From the NCBI GenBank assembly GCA_026954325.1, contig JAIXKK010000208.1, positions 1 through 48,469 of the forward strand: DNA of 48,469 nucleotides, written 5' to 3'. The notes beneath the pieces were generated by a model, which saw nothing but the letters and a program-made list of their open reading frames with translations, searched no databases and was not told the DNA's origin. This DNA comes from Bryobacterales bacterium. Lineage in GTDB: Bacteria > Acidobacteriota > Terriglobia > Bryobacterales > Bryobacteraceae. Shown in pieces: positions 1 through 8,114 of this stretch (position 1 is the stretch's first letter; each line of letters opens with the position of its first letter). The position numbers and the translations under genes were made by a program.

Positions 1-676
1 GCACCTGCACTTCCTGTACGGCATCGACGTCGGCGGTGCCGATGGAAGTGCCGTTCGAGCGGGTGCGCACACCCACGGCGCCGTCGTAGGTGATGAGGTT
101 GTCCTGAGTGCGGCCGCCGTTGATGTTGAGGCCGCCGGTGGTGAGGTCAAAGCTGAACTGGGCCAGGGCGCCGCCGGCGGAGACGCCGGGTTTCAACAAA
201 GCGAGGAACAAAGGATTGCGTCCGTTGAGGGGCATATCCTTCACTTCCTTATTCGTAATAATACGGCCGAGGGTCGCCGATTCGGATTGAACGCCTTGGG
301 CTTCGGCGACGACGTTGATGGTTTCCGTGGTGGCGCCGATGGTCATCACCACATCGACCGTGCCAGGAATGTTCGGATCGAGCTTGTTTTGGGTCTTTTC
401 GAATTTTTTGAAGCCCGAGGCTTCCACGCTCACCATGTAGTAGCCAGGGGGCAGGTTGGAAACGATGTAGTACCCAGTTTCGTTTGTCGTGGTTTTCCGC
501 TCAATGCCGGTGGCTTCATTCTTGACGGCGACGGCGGCATTGGGAATACCGCCGGCCGATTGGTCGCGAACGAATCCGGAGAGAGAAGCGGTGTCCGATT
601 GCGCATGGAGTGAAAAGCCCGAAATGGCGAGGACGAAACTCGCCAAGGGTAGGCTGGGAATCCTGCGTAGGTCCAT
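1..676 (-). CDS. TonB-dependent receptor, N-terminal part (runs off the window)
   Basis: Translating the minus strand from the ATG at 676 gives an unbroken frame to base 1. It has a signal peptide (LPLASFVLAISGFSLHAQS). A carboxypeptidase-regulatory-like beta-sandwich follows at about residues 30-115 (SGFVRDQSAGGIPNAAV, TNETGYYIVSNLPPGYY). The start of a plug domain comes next (VKDMPLNGRNPLFLALLKPG, then a GGRTQDN segment). This order is typical of the large Oar-like outer-membrane receptors that are very numerous in Solibacter-type acidobacteria and are thought to import large carbohydrates. The beta-barrel lies outside the window. The start is supported by AGAGGAGG at about 683-690. Substrate unknown. 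Confidence 0.9.
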   Translation of the reverse strand, partial: MDLRRIPSLPLASFVLAISGFSLHAQSDTASLSGFVRDQSAGGIPNAAVAVKNEATGIERKTTTNETGYYIVSNLPPGYYMVSVEASGFKKFEKTQNKLDPNIPGTVDVVMTIGATTETINVVAEAQGVQSESATLGRIITNKEVKDMPLNGRNPLFLALLKPGVSAGGALAQFSFDLTTGGLNINGGRTQDNLITYDGAVGVRTRSNGTSIGTADVDAVQEVQV

Positions 677-711
677 AAACTAACCTCCTCTAACTCTAAG
701 CAAACACCTGG

Positions 712-732
712 AAAAATAGGGGAGTAGCCCCT
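712..732 (-). promoter_or_regulatory. Attenuator-like hairpin in the receptor leader
   Basis: In the minus-strand leader, AGGGG pairs with CCCCT across a CTACT loop (732-718) and is followed by A then five Ts (717-712). It resembles a short intrinsic terminator placed before the start codon. The stem is only 5 bp. Confidence 0.25.
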
Positions 733-752
733 TTCCCCAAGGCAATTTCTCC

Positions 753-783
753 ACTATAACAAATAACTATTCATGGTTCGCAA
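753..783 (-). promoter_or_regulatory. Possible promoter of the TonB receptor gene
   Basis: On the minus strand TATAGT (758-753) is preceded by TTGCGA (783-778) with a 19-base spacer. The leader to the ATG at 676 would be about 70 nt. Confidence 0.4.
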
Positions 784-857
784 CATTCGCGCGTTCGCCC
801 ATCGCAAGTCCGTCTTTTTCGCGAACCGGGACAATTTTCGATACAGTGTACGGAAGC

Positions 858-2642
858 ATGCTACCGCTCCTTGTTGCAGCCTACGCATCCGCCGCGCTCG
901 CCGCCGGACCCGCCACAAAAGCCGATGTGATTGTCGTGGGAGCGGGCATCGCGGGTCTTTCCGCCGCCGCCGAGGGCGCCTCGGCCGGTCTCCGCGTCTC
1001 CGTCGTGGACATGGGCTCCGTCTTCGGCGGGCACGCCGTAATGTCCTCCGGCGGGCTGTCCATCGCCGGAACGCCGCTCCAGAAGGAGCGGGGCTTCGAA
1101 GACACCCCCGAGATCGCCGAGCGCGACTTCTTGAAACTGGGCGAGGACGCGAATGAGGAGTGGGTGCGGTTGTACGCCCGCGAATCGAAGACCCTCATCT
1201 ATGACTGGCTCACCTCGATGGGCGTGCGGTTCAACGGGGTCTCCACCGGCGGGACGGGCGATACCGGGAATACGTTTCCTCGCTTCCACATGAACCCCCA
1301 ACTGGGCTACGGCATTATCAGCCCCATCTACCGTGCCTGCCTCAAGAGCCCCGGCGTCACCTTCCATTGGAATATCGAGGTAACGGAACTGGTCTGGGAG
1401 GACGGGCGCGTGAGGGGCATTCGCGGCAGGGACACCCGAACGGGAGCAGACATCAGGATGGAAGCGCCCGCGGTCCTCCTGGCTACGGGCGGCTACGAGA
1501 GCAACCTGGAACTGGTGCGCAAGAACTGGCCTTCGTACCTTGGCCAACCGGAAACGGTGCTGACCGGCTCGGGGCTGCATTCGATGGGGTCGGGCCTCGG
1601 CCTGGCGGAACACGTGGGCGCGGCCACCCGGCACTTGGACCATCAGTGGATCTACACGCGCGGCATCCCCGACCCGCGCCATCTGGAGGAAGGGCGCGGC
1701 TTGTATTTCACGGCTCCGGCGGCCATATGGGTGAATGCGCAGGGTGAGCGCTTCGCGGATGAAATGGGGGCGACGAAGCCGGTCATCCGCCGGTTGATGG
1801 CGCAGAAGCCGCCCACGTATTGGATGATCTTCGACGCGGAGGGCGCGAAGCGATTTTCAATCGCCGGGCCGGACTGGCAGGACGAGAAGCGCAAGCGCTC
1901 GCTCGTGCTGGAGAACCCCAAACTGGTGAAGTCCGCGCAGACCATCGGGGAACTCGCCCGCGTGGCCGGCCTTCCAGTCTCTGTCGTGGAGCGCACGGTT
2001 GCGCGGTGGAACGAGATGATCGATAAGGGCGAAGACACGGACTTTCACCGCAATCTAAAGCCGTTTCCGGTGAGACGGTCCGGGAGGCCGCTCTTCCCCG
2101 GTCTTTCGAAGATCGCCGCGCCTCCGTTCTATGCGGCGCGGATGTACCCGCTGGCGCGCAAGAGCATGGGAGGGTTGCTGATTGACCTGCAATGCCGCGT
2201 GCTCAATGCAAGGCGGGAACCGATCCCGGGGCTTTATGCGGCGGGGGAAGTAACCGGGATGGGCGGCATTAATGGAAAGGCGGCGCTCGAGGGGACTTTC
2301 CTGGGGCCATCGCTGGTGCAGGGGCGCCTGGCCGCCCGGGCCATTGCGGCGGCGGTCCCGCGCAACGAAGCGAACCCAGAGGCGGCGCCGACGGCCGGTG
2401 CGCAGGAGTCAGGCAAGGCGGTGAGACTGCCCTGCGAAACCTGCCATCCCATGGCCAAACTCGTACAAGAGCGCCGGAAGGGCTACTGGCATTTCGATAA
2501 GGTCCACTCGCTTGTGATGGAGCGAAAGTGGGATTGCCTGGTGTGCCACGCGGAGATGTCGCCTTTCGTTGCAGGGCGTCATAAGATTGACCGGATGGCG
2601 CAGGTGGGGAACTGCCTGCACTGTCACTTAACCCCCGAGTAA
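858..2642 (+). CDS. Periplasmic FAD-dependent oxidoreductase with C-terminal triheme cytochrome tail
   Basis: The protein belongs to the fumarate reductase/flavocytochrome c flavoprotein family. A short signal peptide (MLPLLVAAYASAALAAGPA) is followed by the FAD-binding GAGIAGLSAAAEG. The late family motif GLYAAGEVTGMGGINGKAAL sits near the end of the flavin domain. The last ~70 residues carry three haem c motifs: CETCH (526-530), CLVCH (560-564) and CLHCH (586-590), plus spare His residues for axial ligation. Haem c attachment requires export, which fits the signal peptide. In Shewanella flavocytochrome c the haem domain is N-terminal; here it is C-terminal. The ATG at 858 is chosen because it opens the signal peptide; a GTG at 846 is also in frame. 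The electron acceptor or substrate cannot be told from sequence. Confidence 0.85.
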   Translation: MLPLLVAAYASAALAAGPATKADVIVVGAGIAGLSAAAEGASAGLRVSVVDMGSVFGGHAVMSSGGLSIAGTPLQKERGFEDTPEIAERDFLKLGEDANEEWVRLYARESKTLIYDWLTSMGVRFNGVSTGGTGDTGNTFPRFHMNPQLGYGIISPIYRACLKSPGVTFHWNIEVTELVWEDGRVRGIRGRDTRTGADIRMEAPAVLLATGGYESNLELVRKNWPSYLGQPETVLTGSGLHSMGSGLGLAEHVGAATRHLDHQWIYTRGIPDPRHLEEGRGLYFTAPAAIWVNAQGERFADEMGATKPVIRRLMAQKPPTYWMIFDAEGAKRFSIAGPDWQDEKRKRSLVLENPKLVKSAQTIGELARVAGLPVSVVERTVARWNEMIDKGEDTDFHRNLKPFPVRRSGRPLFPGLSKIAAPPFYAARMYPLARKSMGGLLIDLQCRVLNARREPIPGLYAAGEVTGMGGINGKAALEGTFLGPSLVQGRLAARAIAAAVPRNEANPEAAPTAGAQESGKAVRLPCETCHPMAKLVQERRKGYWHFDKVHSLVMERKWDCLVCHAEMSPFVAGRHKIDRMAQVGNCLHCHLTPE

Positions 2643-2686
2643 GAGGCAGTGGAATTACCGCGGCTATGCGAATAGCGCTTTGCTAT

Positions 2687-2695
2687 GTTATCATT
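2687..2695 (+). promoter_or_regulatory. Extended -10 promoter of the following gene
   Basis: TGT-TATCAT is an extended -10 box with a 5/6 match to TATAAT. It lies in an unusually AT-rich patch (about 2679-2718) that also holds the inverted repeat TTATC/GATAA at 2689-2704. Transcription would begin near 2702. Confidence 0.4.
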
Positions 2696-2727
2696 ATAGA
2701 TAATTCAATCATATATAAGGGGGACCA

Positions 2728-3420
2728 ATGAAACAACTTTCCATCTGCTCGCAAACAGGTATGGCATTGTTTGCCGGGTTATTCGTTTGCGTGGCCGCAT
2801 CCGGGCAATCGTCCGTCCGGGAGATGCGCGCGCACCTGGCATCCGGCTTCAACACCGTGGACGGAAGGCTGATCACCGCCGGCGATATGATGATCTTCCT
2901 CGATGATGCGCAGCCGCAATCTTCGTTTTACGCCACCCGCGCCCAGGTGGACCAGATCACCACCGAAAACGGCGACAACGTCGTGGTTCAATTCAAACAG
3001 GCCATCCGGGATCGCACCGGGGAGCGCAGCCGCGTGGTGTTTCGAGTTCCCGCCGAGGACCGTGACGCCCTCAAAGCGTGGTTGGGCCGGGCCCCCTCTT
3101 CGGGCGGCGGCGCCACGCAAGCGCATTCGGAGGAATTTCCCACCTACTCCGCCCAACGAAACAAGATGATCGGCAACGATGATGGCCGGCTTGTAGTGAA
3201 ATCGGACCGCTTGGCGTTCGAGGCGAACAACCCGGCCGCATCCCGCGAATGGCTTTTCTCCGACATCCGGAGTTTTAAATATAAAGGGCCGTACCGCATC
3301 GAGATTCAGCCTTTCTCGGGTGATAAGTACAACCTCAAATTGCTTGGCGGCGGAGGCATGTCGCGCGACGATTATAAGCGCATCGCCGACAGCATTGCGC
3401 GCGCGCGAGCCAAGCGGTAA
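2728..3420 (+). CDS. Secreted protein with two tandem PH/GRAM-like repeats, function unknown
   Basis: I do not recognise a named family. Residues 1-28 form a signal peptide (ALFAGLFVCVAASGQS). The rest is an internal duplication. Residues ~45-120 begin DGRLITAGDMMIFLDD and residues ~152-225 begin DGRLVVKSDRLAFEAN. Both continue with a strand pattern (QVDQITTENGDNVVVQF against DIRSFKYKGPYRIEIQPF) and end in a helix (DRDALKAWLG against DDYKRIADSIARA). Strands followed by one C-terminal helix suggest a PH-like fold, which is an inference. A Gly/Ser-rich linker at ~121-130 separates the two units. The start has a GGGGG ribosome-binding site 3-7 bases upstream. Confidence 0.75.
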   Translation: MKQLSICSQTGMALFAGLFVCVAASGQSSVREMRAHLASGFNTVDGRLITAGDMMIFLDDAQPQSSFYATRAQVDQITTENGDNVVVQFKQAIRDRTGERSRVVFRVPAEDRDALKAWLGRAPSSGGGATQAHSEEFPTYSAQRNKMIGNDDGRLVVKSDRLAFEANNPAASREWLFSDIRSFKYKGPYRIEIQPFSGDKYNLKLLGGGGMSRDDYKRIADSIARARAKR

Positions 3421-3464
3421 GCCCGGCCGGGCCGTCCCCTCCTCGTCCGGCCCGAGGACTCGGG

Positions 3465-3470
3465 TAAGAT
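3465..3470 (+). promoter_or_regulatory. -10 box, leaderless start
   Basis: TAAGAT ends 7 bases before the ATG at 3478 and no Shine-Dalgarno sequence is visible, so the transcript probably begins at the start codon. Confidence 0.45.
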
Positions 3471-3477
3471 AGCCCTG

Positions 3478-4644
3478 ATGATCCAGCTCACCGGGATAAC
3501 CTGGAATCACACGCGCGGTTACCTGCCCGTGGCGGCGGCCGCGCAGAGATTCTCCGAACTGAATCCGGAAGTCACCATCCGGTGGGAGAAGCGGTCTCTA
3601 CAACAATTCGCCGACGAACCCGTGGAGAAACTGGCGGAGCGTTTTGATCTGCTGGTGATCGACCACCCGTTTGCGGGATACGCCGCCGAACATGAAGTGC
3701 TGCTCCCGCTCGATGAGTGGCTTCCCCGCGAGTTCCTCGACGATCAGCGGCGAGGTTCCGTGGGCCGCTCGTTCGAAAGCTACACATACGGGGAGCGCCA
3801 GTGGGCGCTTGCCATCGATGCGGCGGCTCCCGTCAGCGGGTGGCGGAGTGACCTGCTGGAGCGCGCAGGCGCCGGTATCCCCCGCACCTGGAGCGAACTG
3901 CTGGCGCTCGCCCGCCGCGGTCTGGTTGCCGTTCCCGGGCTGGCTATCGACAGCCTGATGCATTTTTACATGCTGTGCGGGGCGTTAGGTGAAGAACCCT
4001 TTCGGAACGCTGATTCCGTTTGCGGCCGGGCTGCCGGCGCCGGCGCGCTCGAGATGCTGCGCGAATTGTTGTGCTGCTGCGACCCGGGCTGCCTGGAGCG
4101 GAATCCCCCCGGCACATGGGAGTTGCTGGCCTCCGGCGATTCCGCGGCGTACTGCCCGTTCGCCTATGGCTATTCAAACTACGGGCGTCCCGGTTATGCG
4201 GGCTTCGTACTGGAGTTTGGCGGGCTGGTGGAGGTCGACGGCGGGCGCCGCTGCCGCTCTACGCTCGGCGGCGCCGGGCTGGCTATTTCCGCGCGCTGCC
4301 GCCACCCCGAACAGGCCGCCGCCTATGCCCGGTTCACTGCCGCTCCCGGCTGCCAGCGTACACTCTACTTCCAATCGGGCGGGCAGCCTGGCCACCGCGC
4401 GGCCTGGACCGACCACGAGGTGAACCGGGCCAGCGGCGGTTTTTTCCTGAACACGCTCGAGACCTTGGACAGCGCCTGGCTGCGGCCTCGCTATAACGGA
4501 TATCTGCGTTTTCAGGATGACGCCGCGCCTGTTGTTCACGAATACTTCAGAAGCGGAGGCGACGTAGGCCGGGTGATGGAGCGCCTGGACGCGCTCTTCC
4601 GGGATTCTCTCCACATAAACCGACACCAGCATGAAACCACTTGA
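3478..4644 (+). CDS. Solute-binding protein of the ABC sugar-binding fold, without signal peptide
   Basis: The sequence has the layout of extracellular solute-binding proteins of the MalE-like type: an N-terminal lobe (TGITWNHTRGYLPVAAAAQR, then FDLLVIDHPF), a mid-segment PRTWSELLALARR, and a C-terminal lobe (GGAGLAISARCRHPEQAAAY). It begins directly with the mature fold, with no hydrophobic signal or lipobox, so as written it stays in the cytoplasm. A Cys cluster (LLCCCDPGC) is unusual for a periplasmic binding protein. It is the first gene of a coupled cluster and its last 14 bases overlap the CoA-transferase gene. No ABC permease or ATPase lies nearby. A second, diverged binding protein sits at 6321. 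The ligand is unknown. Confidence 0.8.
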   Translation: MIQLTGITWNHTRGYLPVAAAAQRFSELNPEVTIRWEKRSLQQFADEPVEKLAERFDLLVIDHPFAGYAAEHEVLLPLDEWLPREFLDDQRRGSVGRSFESYTYGERQWALAIDAAAPVSGWRSDLLERAGAGIPRTWSELLALARRGLVAVPGLAIDSLMHFYMLCGALGEEPFRNADSVCGRAAGAGALEMLRELLCCCDPGCLERNPPGTWELLASGDSAAYCPFAYGYSNYGRPGYAGFVLEFGGLVEVDGGRRCRSTLGGAGLAISARCRHPEQAAAYARFTAAPGCQRTLYFQSGGQPGHRAAWTDHEVNRASGGFFLNTLETLDSAWLRPRYNGYLRFQDDAAPVVHEYFRSGGDVGRVMERLDALFRDSLHINRHQHETT

Positions 4645-5809
4645 AGGACTTCTCGTTCTCGACCTCAGCCAGTTTCTGGCCGGTCCGGCGGCTTCGCTGC
4701 GCCTGGCCGACCTGGGCGCGCGCGTCATTAAGATCGAACGCCCGCACACCGGCGATCTCTGCCGCCAGTTGTACATCTCCAACCTGGAACTGGACGGCGA
4801 CAGCACCCTGTTTCACTCCATCAACCGCAACAAGGAGAGCTTCGCCGCTGACTTGAAGAACTCCGCGGATCGCGAGGTTGTCGCCGGACTCGTGCGCAAA
4901 GCCGACGTCCTGATTCAGAACTTCCGGCCGGGCGTCATCGACAAGCTGGGTTTCGATTACGAATCCGTCCGGAGAATGAATCCGCGCATCGTCTACGGTG
5001 AGATCACCGGGTACGGTAAGGAAGGCCCCTGGCGCGACAAGCCTGGCCAGGACCTGCTGCTGCAATCGCTCACGGGGCTGGCGTGGCTGAACGGGAATGA
5101 CGGCCAACCGCCCGTCCCCTTCGGCCTCGCCGTGGTGGACCTGTTTGCCGGAGCCTGCCTGGTGGAGGGCGTCCTGGCCTGCCTCGTGCGCCGCGGTGTT
5201 ACGGGAATGGGGGGCAAAGTGGAAGTGACTCTGATCGAGGCAATCCTCGATTTTCAATTCGAAGTGCTCACCACATATCTGAACGACGGGGGCCAACTGC
5301 CGGTTCGCAGCGCCGTAAATAACGCGCACGCCTACCTTGCCGCTCCGTACGGCATCTACCCCACCGCTGACGGGTACATTGCCATCGCCATGAACCCGGT
5401 GACGCGCCTTGGGGAACTGCTCGGCTGCCCGGCCCTGCTGGCCTATTCCGATTCCCGGTCCCCATTCGAGAAACGGGACGAAATCAAGCGCATCCTGATG
5501 AATCATTTGAAAACGGCCGCCACGGCCCACTGGCTGGGCATCCTGGAGCCTGCCGGCGCGTGGTGCTCCGATGTCCTGACCTGGCCGCGGCTCTTCGAGC
5601 ACGAAGGTTTCCGCGCGCTCGACATGGTGCAGGAGGTGATGCGCGGCAAGGACGTCAGCCTCAGGACCACGCGTTGCCCCATCCGCATTGACGGCGAGAT
5701 CTACAAATCGCCGCTGGGCGCGCCCCGCCTGGGCGAGCACACGGCGCCGATTATGGAAGAGTTCGCCCTACGGCCAGATCAAGAGAAAGCGAGGGAGCCA
5801 TCCCTATGA
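4631..5809 (+). CDS. CaiB/BaiF family CoA-transferase
   Basis: Class III CoA-transferases move CoA between acyl groups through an enzyme-bound aspartyl-CoA anhydride. The family marks are present in order: the N-terminal LVLDLSQFLAGPAAS, VIKIERP (32-38), VLIQNFRPGVIDKLG (93-107), the catalytic Asp at D141 in KPGQDLLLQSLTGL, and a C-terminal GAPRLGEHTAPI. Length (392 aa) is normal. It overlaps the preceding binding-protein gene by 14 bases and the following MaoC gene by ATGA, so the four genes are very likely one transcript. The acyl substrate cannot be deduced. The partner MaoC gene points to an enoyl-CoA or hydroxyacyl-CoA. Confidence 0.92.
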   Translation: MKPLEGLLVLDLSQFLAGPAASLRLADLGARVIKIERPHTGDLCRQLYISNLELDGDSTLFHSINRNKESFAADLKNSADREVVAGLVRKADVLIQNFRPGVIDKLGFDYESVRRMNPRIVYGEITGYGKEGPWRDKPGQDLLLQSLTGLAWLNGNDGQPPVPFGLAVVDLFAGACLVEGVLACLVRRGVTGMGGKVEVTLIEAILDFQFEVLTTYLNDGGQLPVRSAVNNAHAYLAAPYGIYPTADGYIAIAMNPVTRLGELLGCPALLAYSDSRSPFEKRDEIKRILMNHLKTAATAHWLGILEPAGAWCSDVLTWPRLFEHEGFRALDMVQEVMRGKDVSLRTTRCPIRIDGEIYKSPLGAPRLGEHTAPIMEEFALRPDQEKAREPSL

Positions 5810-6324
5810 ATCCCAATCCCGATGCTTCGAGACACCAGGAGATTCCTGTCTGGAACGCGGAAAACTGGCTCTACGAGGATTTCGAGCCGGGAATGCGCGC
5901 ACGTTCCATCCGCCGCACCATTTCCGAAGGCGAGAGCATGCTCTTCAACGCTCTCGTGCTGGATATGCATCCTTACGTCGCTGACGGGAAGTTCGCGGCC
6001 GAGGAGGGCATTTTCGGCAGGCGTCTGGTGGCGGGGTCGCTGGTGTTCAGTTTCGGGCTGGGCCTGATGGCGCACAACAATGTGAACACCTTCAGCTACG
6101 GCTACGACAAACTGCGTTTCATCAAGCCCGTCTTCATCGGCGACACTATTTACACCATCCGGACCAACCTCGAGAAACAACCGAAGTATCCCGCCATGGG
6201 CCTGGTGCGTGTTTCCTATGAAGTGTTCAGGAACGAGGGAGAGTTGGTGCTCTATTGTGAGCACCTGCAAACCGTGAAGTATCGCGACCCGGCGGCATTC
6301 GGACCTCGCGCGGAGAACACATGA
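5806..6324 (+). CDS. MaoC-like hotdog protein, catalytic His apparently replaced
   Basis: A hotdog-fold protein of the MaoC dehydratase family (RRTISEGESMLFNAL, FGRRLVAGSLVFSFGLGL, YDKLRFIKPVFIGDTI). Active MaoC hydratases carry Asp-x4-His in the hydratase motif. The corresponding segment here reads VLDMHPYVAD, giving D53 but V58 where the His should be. H55 is two residues after D53, out of register. The second MaoC of this locus (7554-8009) keeps the canonical pair. The protein may therefore be inactive, use H55, or act as a partner subunit. It is coupled by ATGA overlaps to both neighbours. Confidence 0.85.
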   Translation: MNPNPDASRHQEIPVWNAENWLYEDFEPGMRARSIRRTISEGESMLFNALVLDMHPYVADGKFAAEEGIFGRRLVAGSLVFSFGLGLMAHNNVNTFSYGYDKLRFIKPVFIGDTIYTIRTNLEKQPKYPAMGLVRVSYEVFRNEGELVLYCEHLQTVKYRDPAAFGPRAENT

Positions 6325-7541
6325 GCCGGGGAAGCGCCTTCCGCATCGCCGTTCGCAAGTTCGGCCCGTTCGAATCCGCCATCCGGAAGCAATGGGAGTC
6401 GTTCCAGCGCGCCGGAGAGACGGACCTGGCGCTCGAGGCTGAAGCGCTCGACGTTCACCCGCTCTATGAGGCGCTCTTCACCCGCGAGGGATTGCGGCGC
6501 GGTGAATGGGACGCGGCGTTTCTGAACACGGATTGGATCGCGGCCGCGCGGGAACAGGGCGCGCTGGCCGACCTCGCTCCGTTTCTGCGCGCGGATCCCC
6601 CGGAAGATTTTCCGAATGGCTGGGCTCCATCGCTGCTGCGCCTGCAGCAGTTCGGAGACGAGGTGATGGGCCTCCCTTACCACGACGGCCCCGAATGTCT
6701 TATCTATCGCACGGACCTGTTCGGCGACAACGCCGAGCAGGACGCCTACCGGCGCGCGTATGGCAAACCGCTGGCCGTCCCGCGCACCTGGGATGAATTC
6801 CGCGCCGCCGCCACCCACTTTACGCGGCCCGCGGAGGGCCTCTACGGCACTGTGTTCGCCGCCTTCCCCGACGGGCACAACACCGTTTATGACTTCTGTC
6901 TGCAACTGTGGACGCGGGGCGGCGAGTTGTTCGATTCCGCGGGCAGGGTTTCGATCGACACCGGGGAAGCCGCGGCGGCACTGGACTTCTACAGGCAGAT
7001 GCTCAATGATCCACGGGCCGTTCATCCGAGTTCGCGCGAGTTCGATTCCGTGAAATCCGGCTTGGCCTTCGCGGACGGTCAAATCGCCATGATGGTGAAC
7101 TGGTTCGGCTTCGCGGCCATGTGCGAGGCAGGCGCCGGCCGTATCCGCGGCAAGGTGGGCATCGCCCCGATACCTTGCGGTGAAGGTGGCCGTCCCGTGT
7201 CGCTGAACGTTTACTGGCTGCTCGCCATCGCCTCTGGCAGCCGGAGGCGCGAAACGGCCTATCGTTTTCTACGCCATTGCGCCGGGGCGGAGATGGACAA
7301 ACTGCTCACGCTCGAGGGCGCGATCGGCTGCCGCAAGACCACCTGGTCGGACGCGGACGTCAACCGCGCCATCCCCTTCTATCGTGAACTGGAATCGATC
7401 CACGCCGGGGCGCGCGAACTGCCGCGCCTCGAGCGGTGGGCGGAACTGGCGGCGGTCATCGACCGGTTGGTGCTGGACACCATCAACACCTCCCGGCCGG
7501 TGCGGGATCTGCTGGCGGAGGCTCAGAGAAGGGCGGCGTAG
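6321..7541 (+). CDS. Second solute-binding protein of the cluster, without signal peptide
   Basis: A 406-residue binding protein of the ABC sugar-binding type. It shows the lobe-1 pattern (GEWDAAFLNTDWIAAAREQG, LADLAPFL), LPYHDGPECLIYRTDLFGD, the PRTWDEFRAAATHFTR segment shared with the first binding protein, and LAFADGQIAMMVNWFGFA. The C-terminal lobe follows (VSLNVYWLLAIASGSRRRE). The N-terminus (MSRGSAFRIAVRKFGPFESA) has no signal peptide. It starts in an ATGA overlap with the MaoC gene and is the last gene of the run. Retention of two unlike binding proteins without any transporter suggests intracellular ligand capture or sensing, which is an inference. Confidence 0.8.
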   Translation: MSRGSAFRIAVRKFGPFESAIRKQWESFQRAGETDLALEAEALDVHPLYEALFTREGLRRGEWDAAFLNTDWIAAAREQGALADLAPFLRADPPEDFPNGWAPSLLRLQQFGDEVMGLPYHDGPECLIYRTDLFGDNAEQDAYRRAYGKPLAVPRTWDEFRAAATHFTRPAEGLYGTVFAAFPDGHNTVYDFCLQLWTRGGELFDSAGRVSIDTGEAAAALDFYRQMLNDPRAVHPSSREFDSVKSGLAFADGQIAMMVNWFGFAAMCEAGAGRIRGKVGIAPIPCGEGGRPVSLNVYWLLAIASGSRRRETAYRFLRHCAGAEMDKLLTLEGAIGCRKTTWSDADVNRAIPFYRELESIHAGARELPRLERWAELAAVIDRLVLDTINTSRPVRDLLAEAQRRAA

Positions 7542-7553
7542 TTCGGCGCGGGC

Positions 7554-8009
7554 TCATTCGCCGCCAGGAGCCCGCTTGCTCACCATCAACAGGTGCTCGC
7601 ACACCAGCACGGACTCTCCCGCCTGATTGAGAACCTCGCAGAACTCGACAACAATGCCGTGATCGGCGCGCCGGGGATGATCCCGCTTGTCCTTGATCTC
7701 CACCCTGACCCGGATCGTATCGCCGATGAAGACCGGCTTCAGAAAACGCAGGCGGTCGTAGCCGTAGGAAAACGCCAGTGGGTTCACATCGCCGGCGGTC
7801 ATGCCCACCGCCACGCTGAAGATGAGCGTACCGTGCGCGATGCGCCTGCCGAAAGGCTGAGTCTTGCACCACTCCGCATCCATATGGTGCGGGTAGAAAT
7901 CGCCGGTCTGGCCCGCGTGCAGCACGAGGTCGGTCTCCGTGATGGTGCGGCCCATGGTCTCACGGCGCGCGCCTGTCTCGTAATCTTCGAAATACTGTTC
8001 GCGGATCAC
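7554..8009 (-). CDS. MaoC family hydratase with intact active site
   Basis: A 151-aa single-hotdog MaoC protein with the canonical motif TGDFYPHHMD. D37 and H42 match the Asp/His pair that hydrates trans-2-enoyl-CoA, and FGRRIAHGTLIFSVAVG and YDRLRFLKPVFIGDTI follow. It converges on the four-gene cluster with 12 bases between stop codons, and is a close relative of the 5806-6324 protein. The start is a GTG at 8009. A TATAGACT box lies ~20 bases upstream on the same strand. Confidence 0.88.
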   Translation of the reverse strand: MIREQYFEDYETGARRETMGRTITETDLVLHAGQTGDFYPHHMDAEWCKTQPFGRRIAHGTLIFSVAVGMTAGDVNPLAFSYGYDRLRFLKPVFIGDTIRVRVEIKDKRDHPRRADHGIVVEFCEVLNQAGESVLVCEHLLMVSKRAPGGE

Positions 8010-8102
8010 TTGCCGTCAACCCCGTACAGTCTATAGTAAAGCAACCTGTCCGGTTGCCGGAATCAGAAGGAAACGAGCCAGCGCGAGAGGCGCCGGCCGC
8101 GC

Positions 8103-8108
8103 CATAAT
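8103..8108 (+). promoter_or_regulatory. -10 box, leaderless start
   Basis: CATAAT ends exactly 6 bases before the ATG at 8115. No Shine-Dalgarno sequence is present. Confidence 0.5.
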
Positions 8109-8114
8109 CTACCT

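Noticed and set aside
8042..8065. Small inverted repeat GCAACC/GGTTGC upstream of the Rid-like gene
   Set aside because: Only 6 bp with no T-run or link to a promoter element; not enough to call a site.
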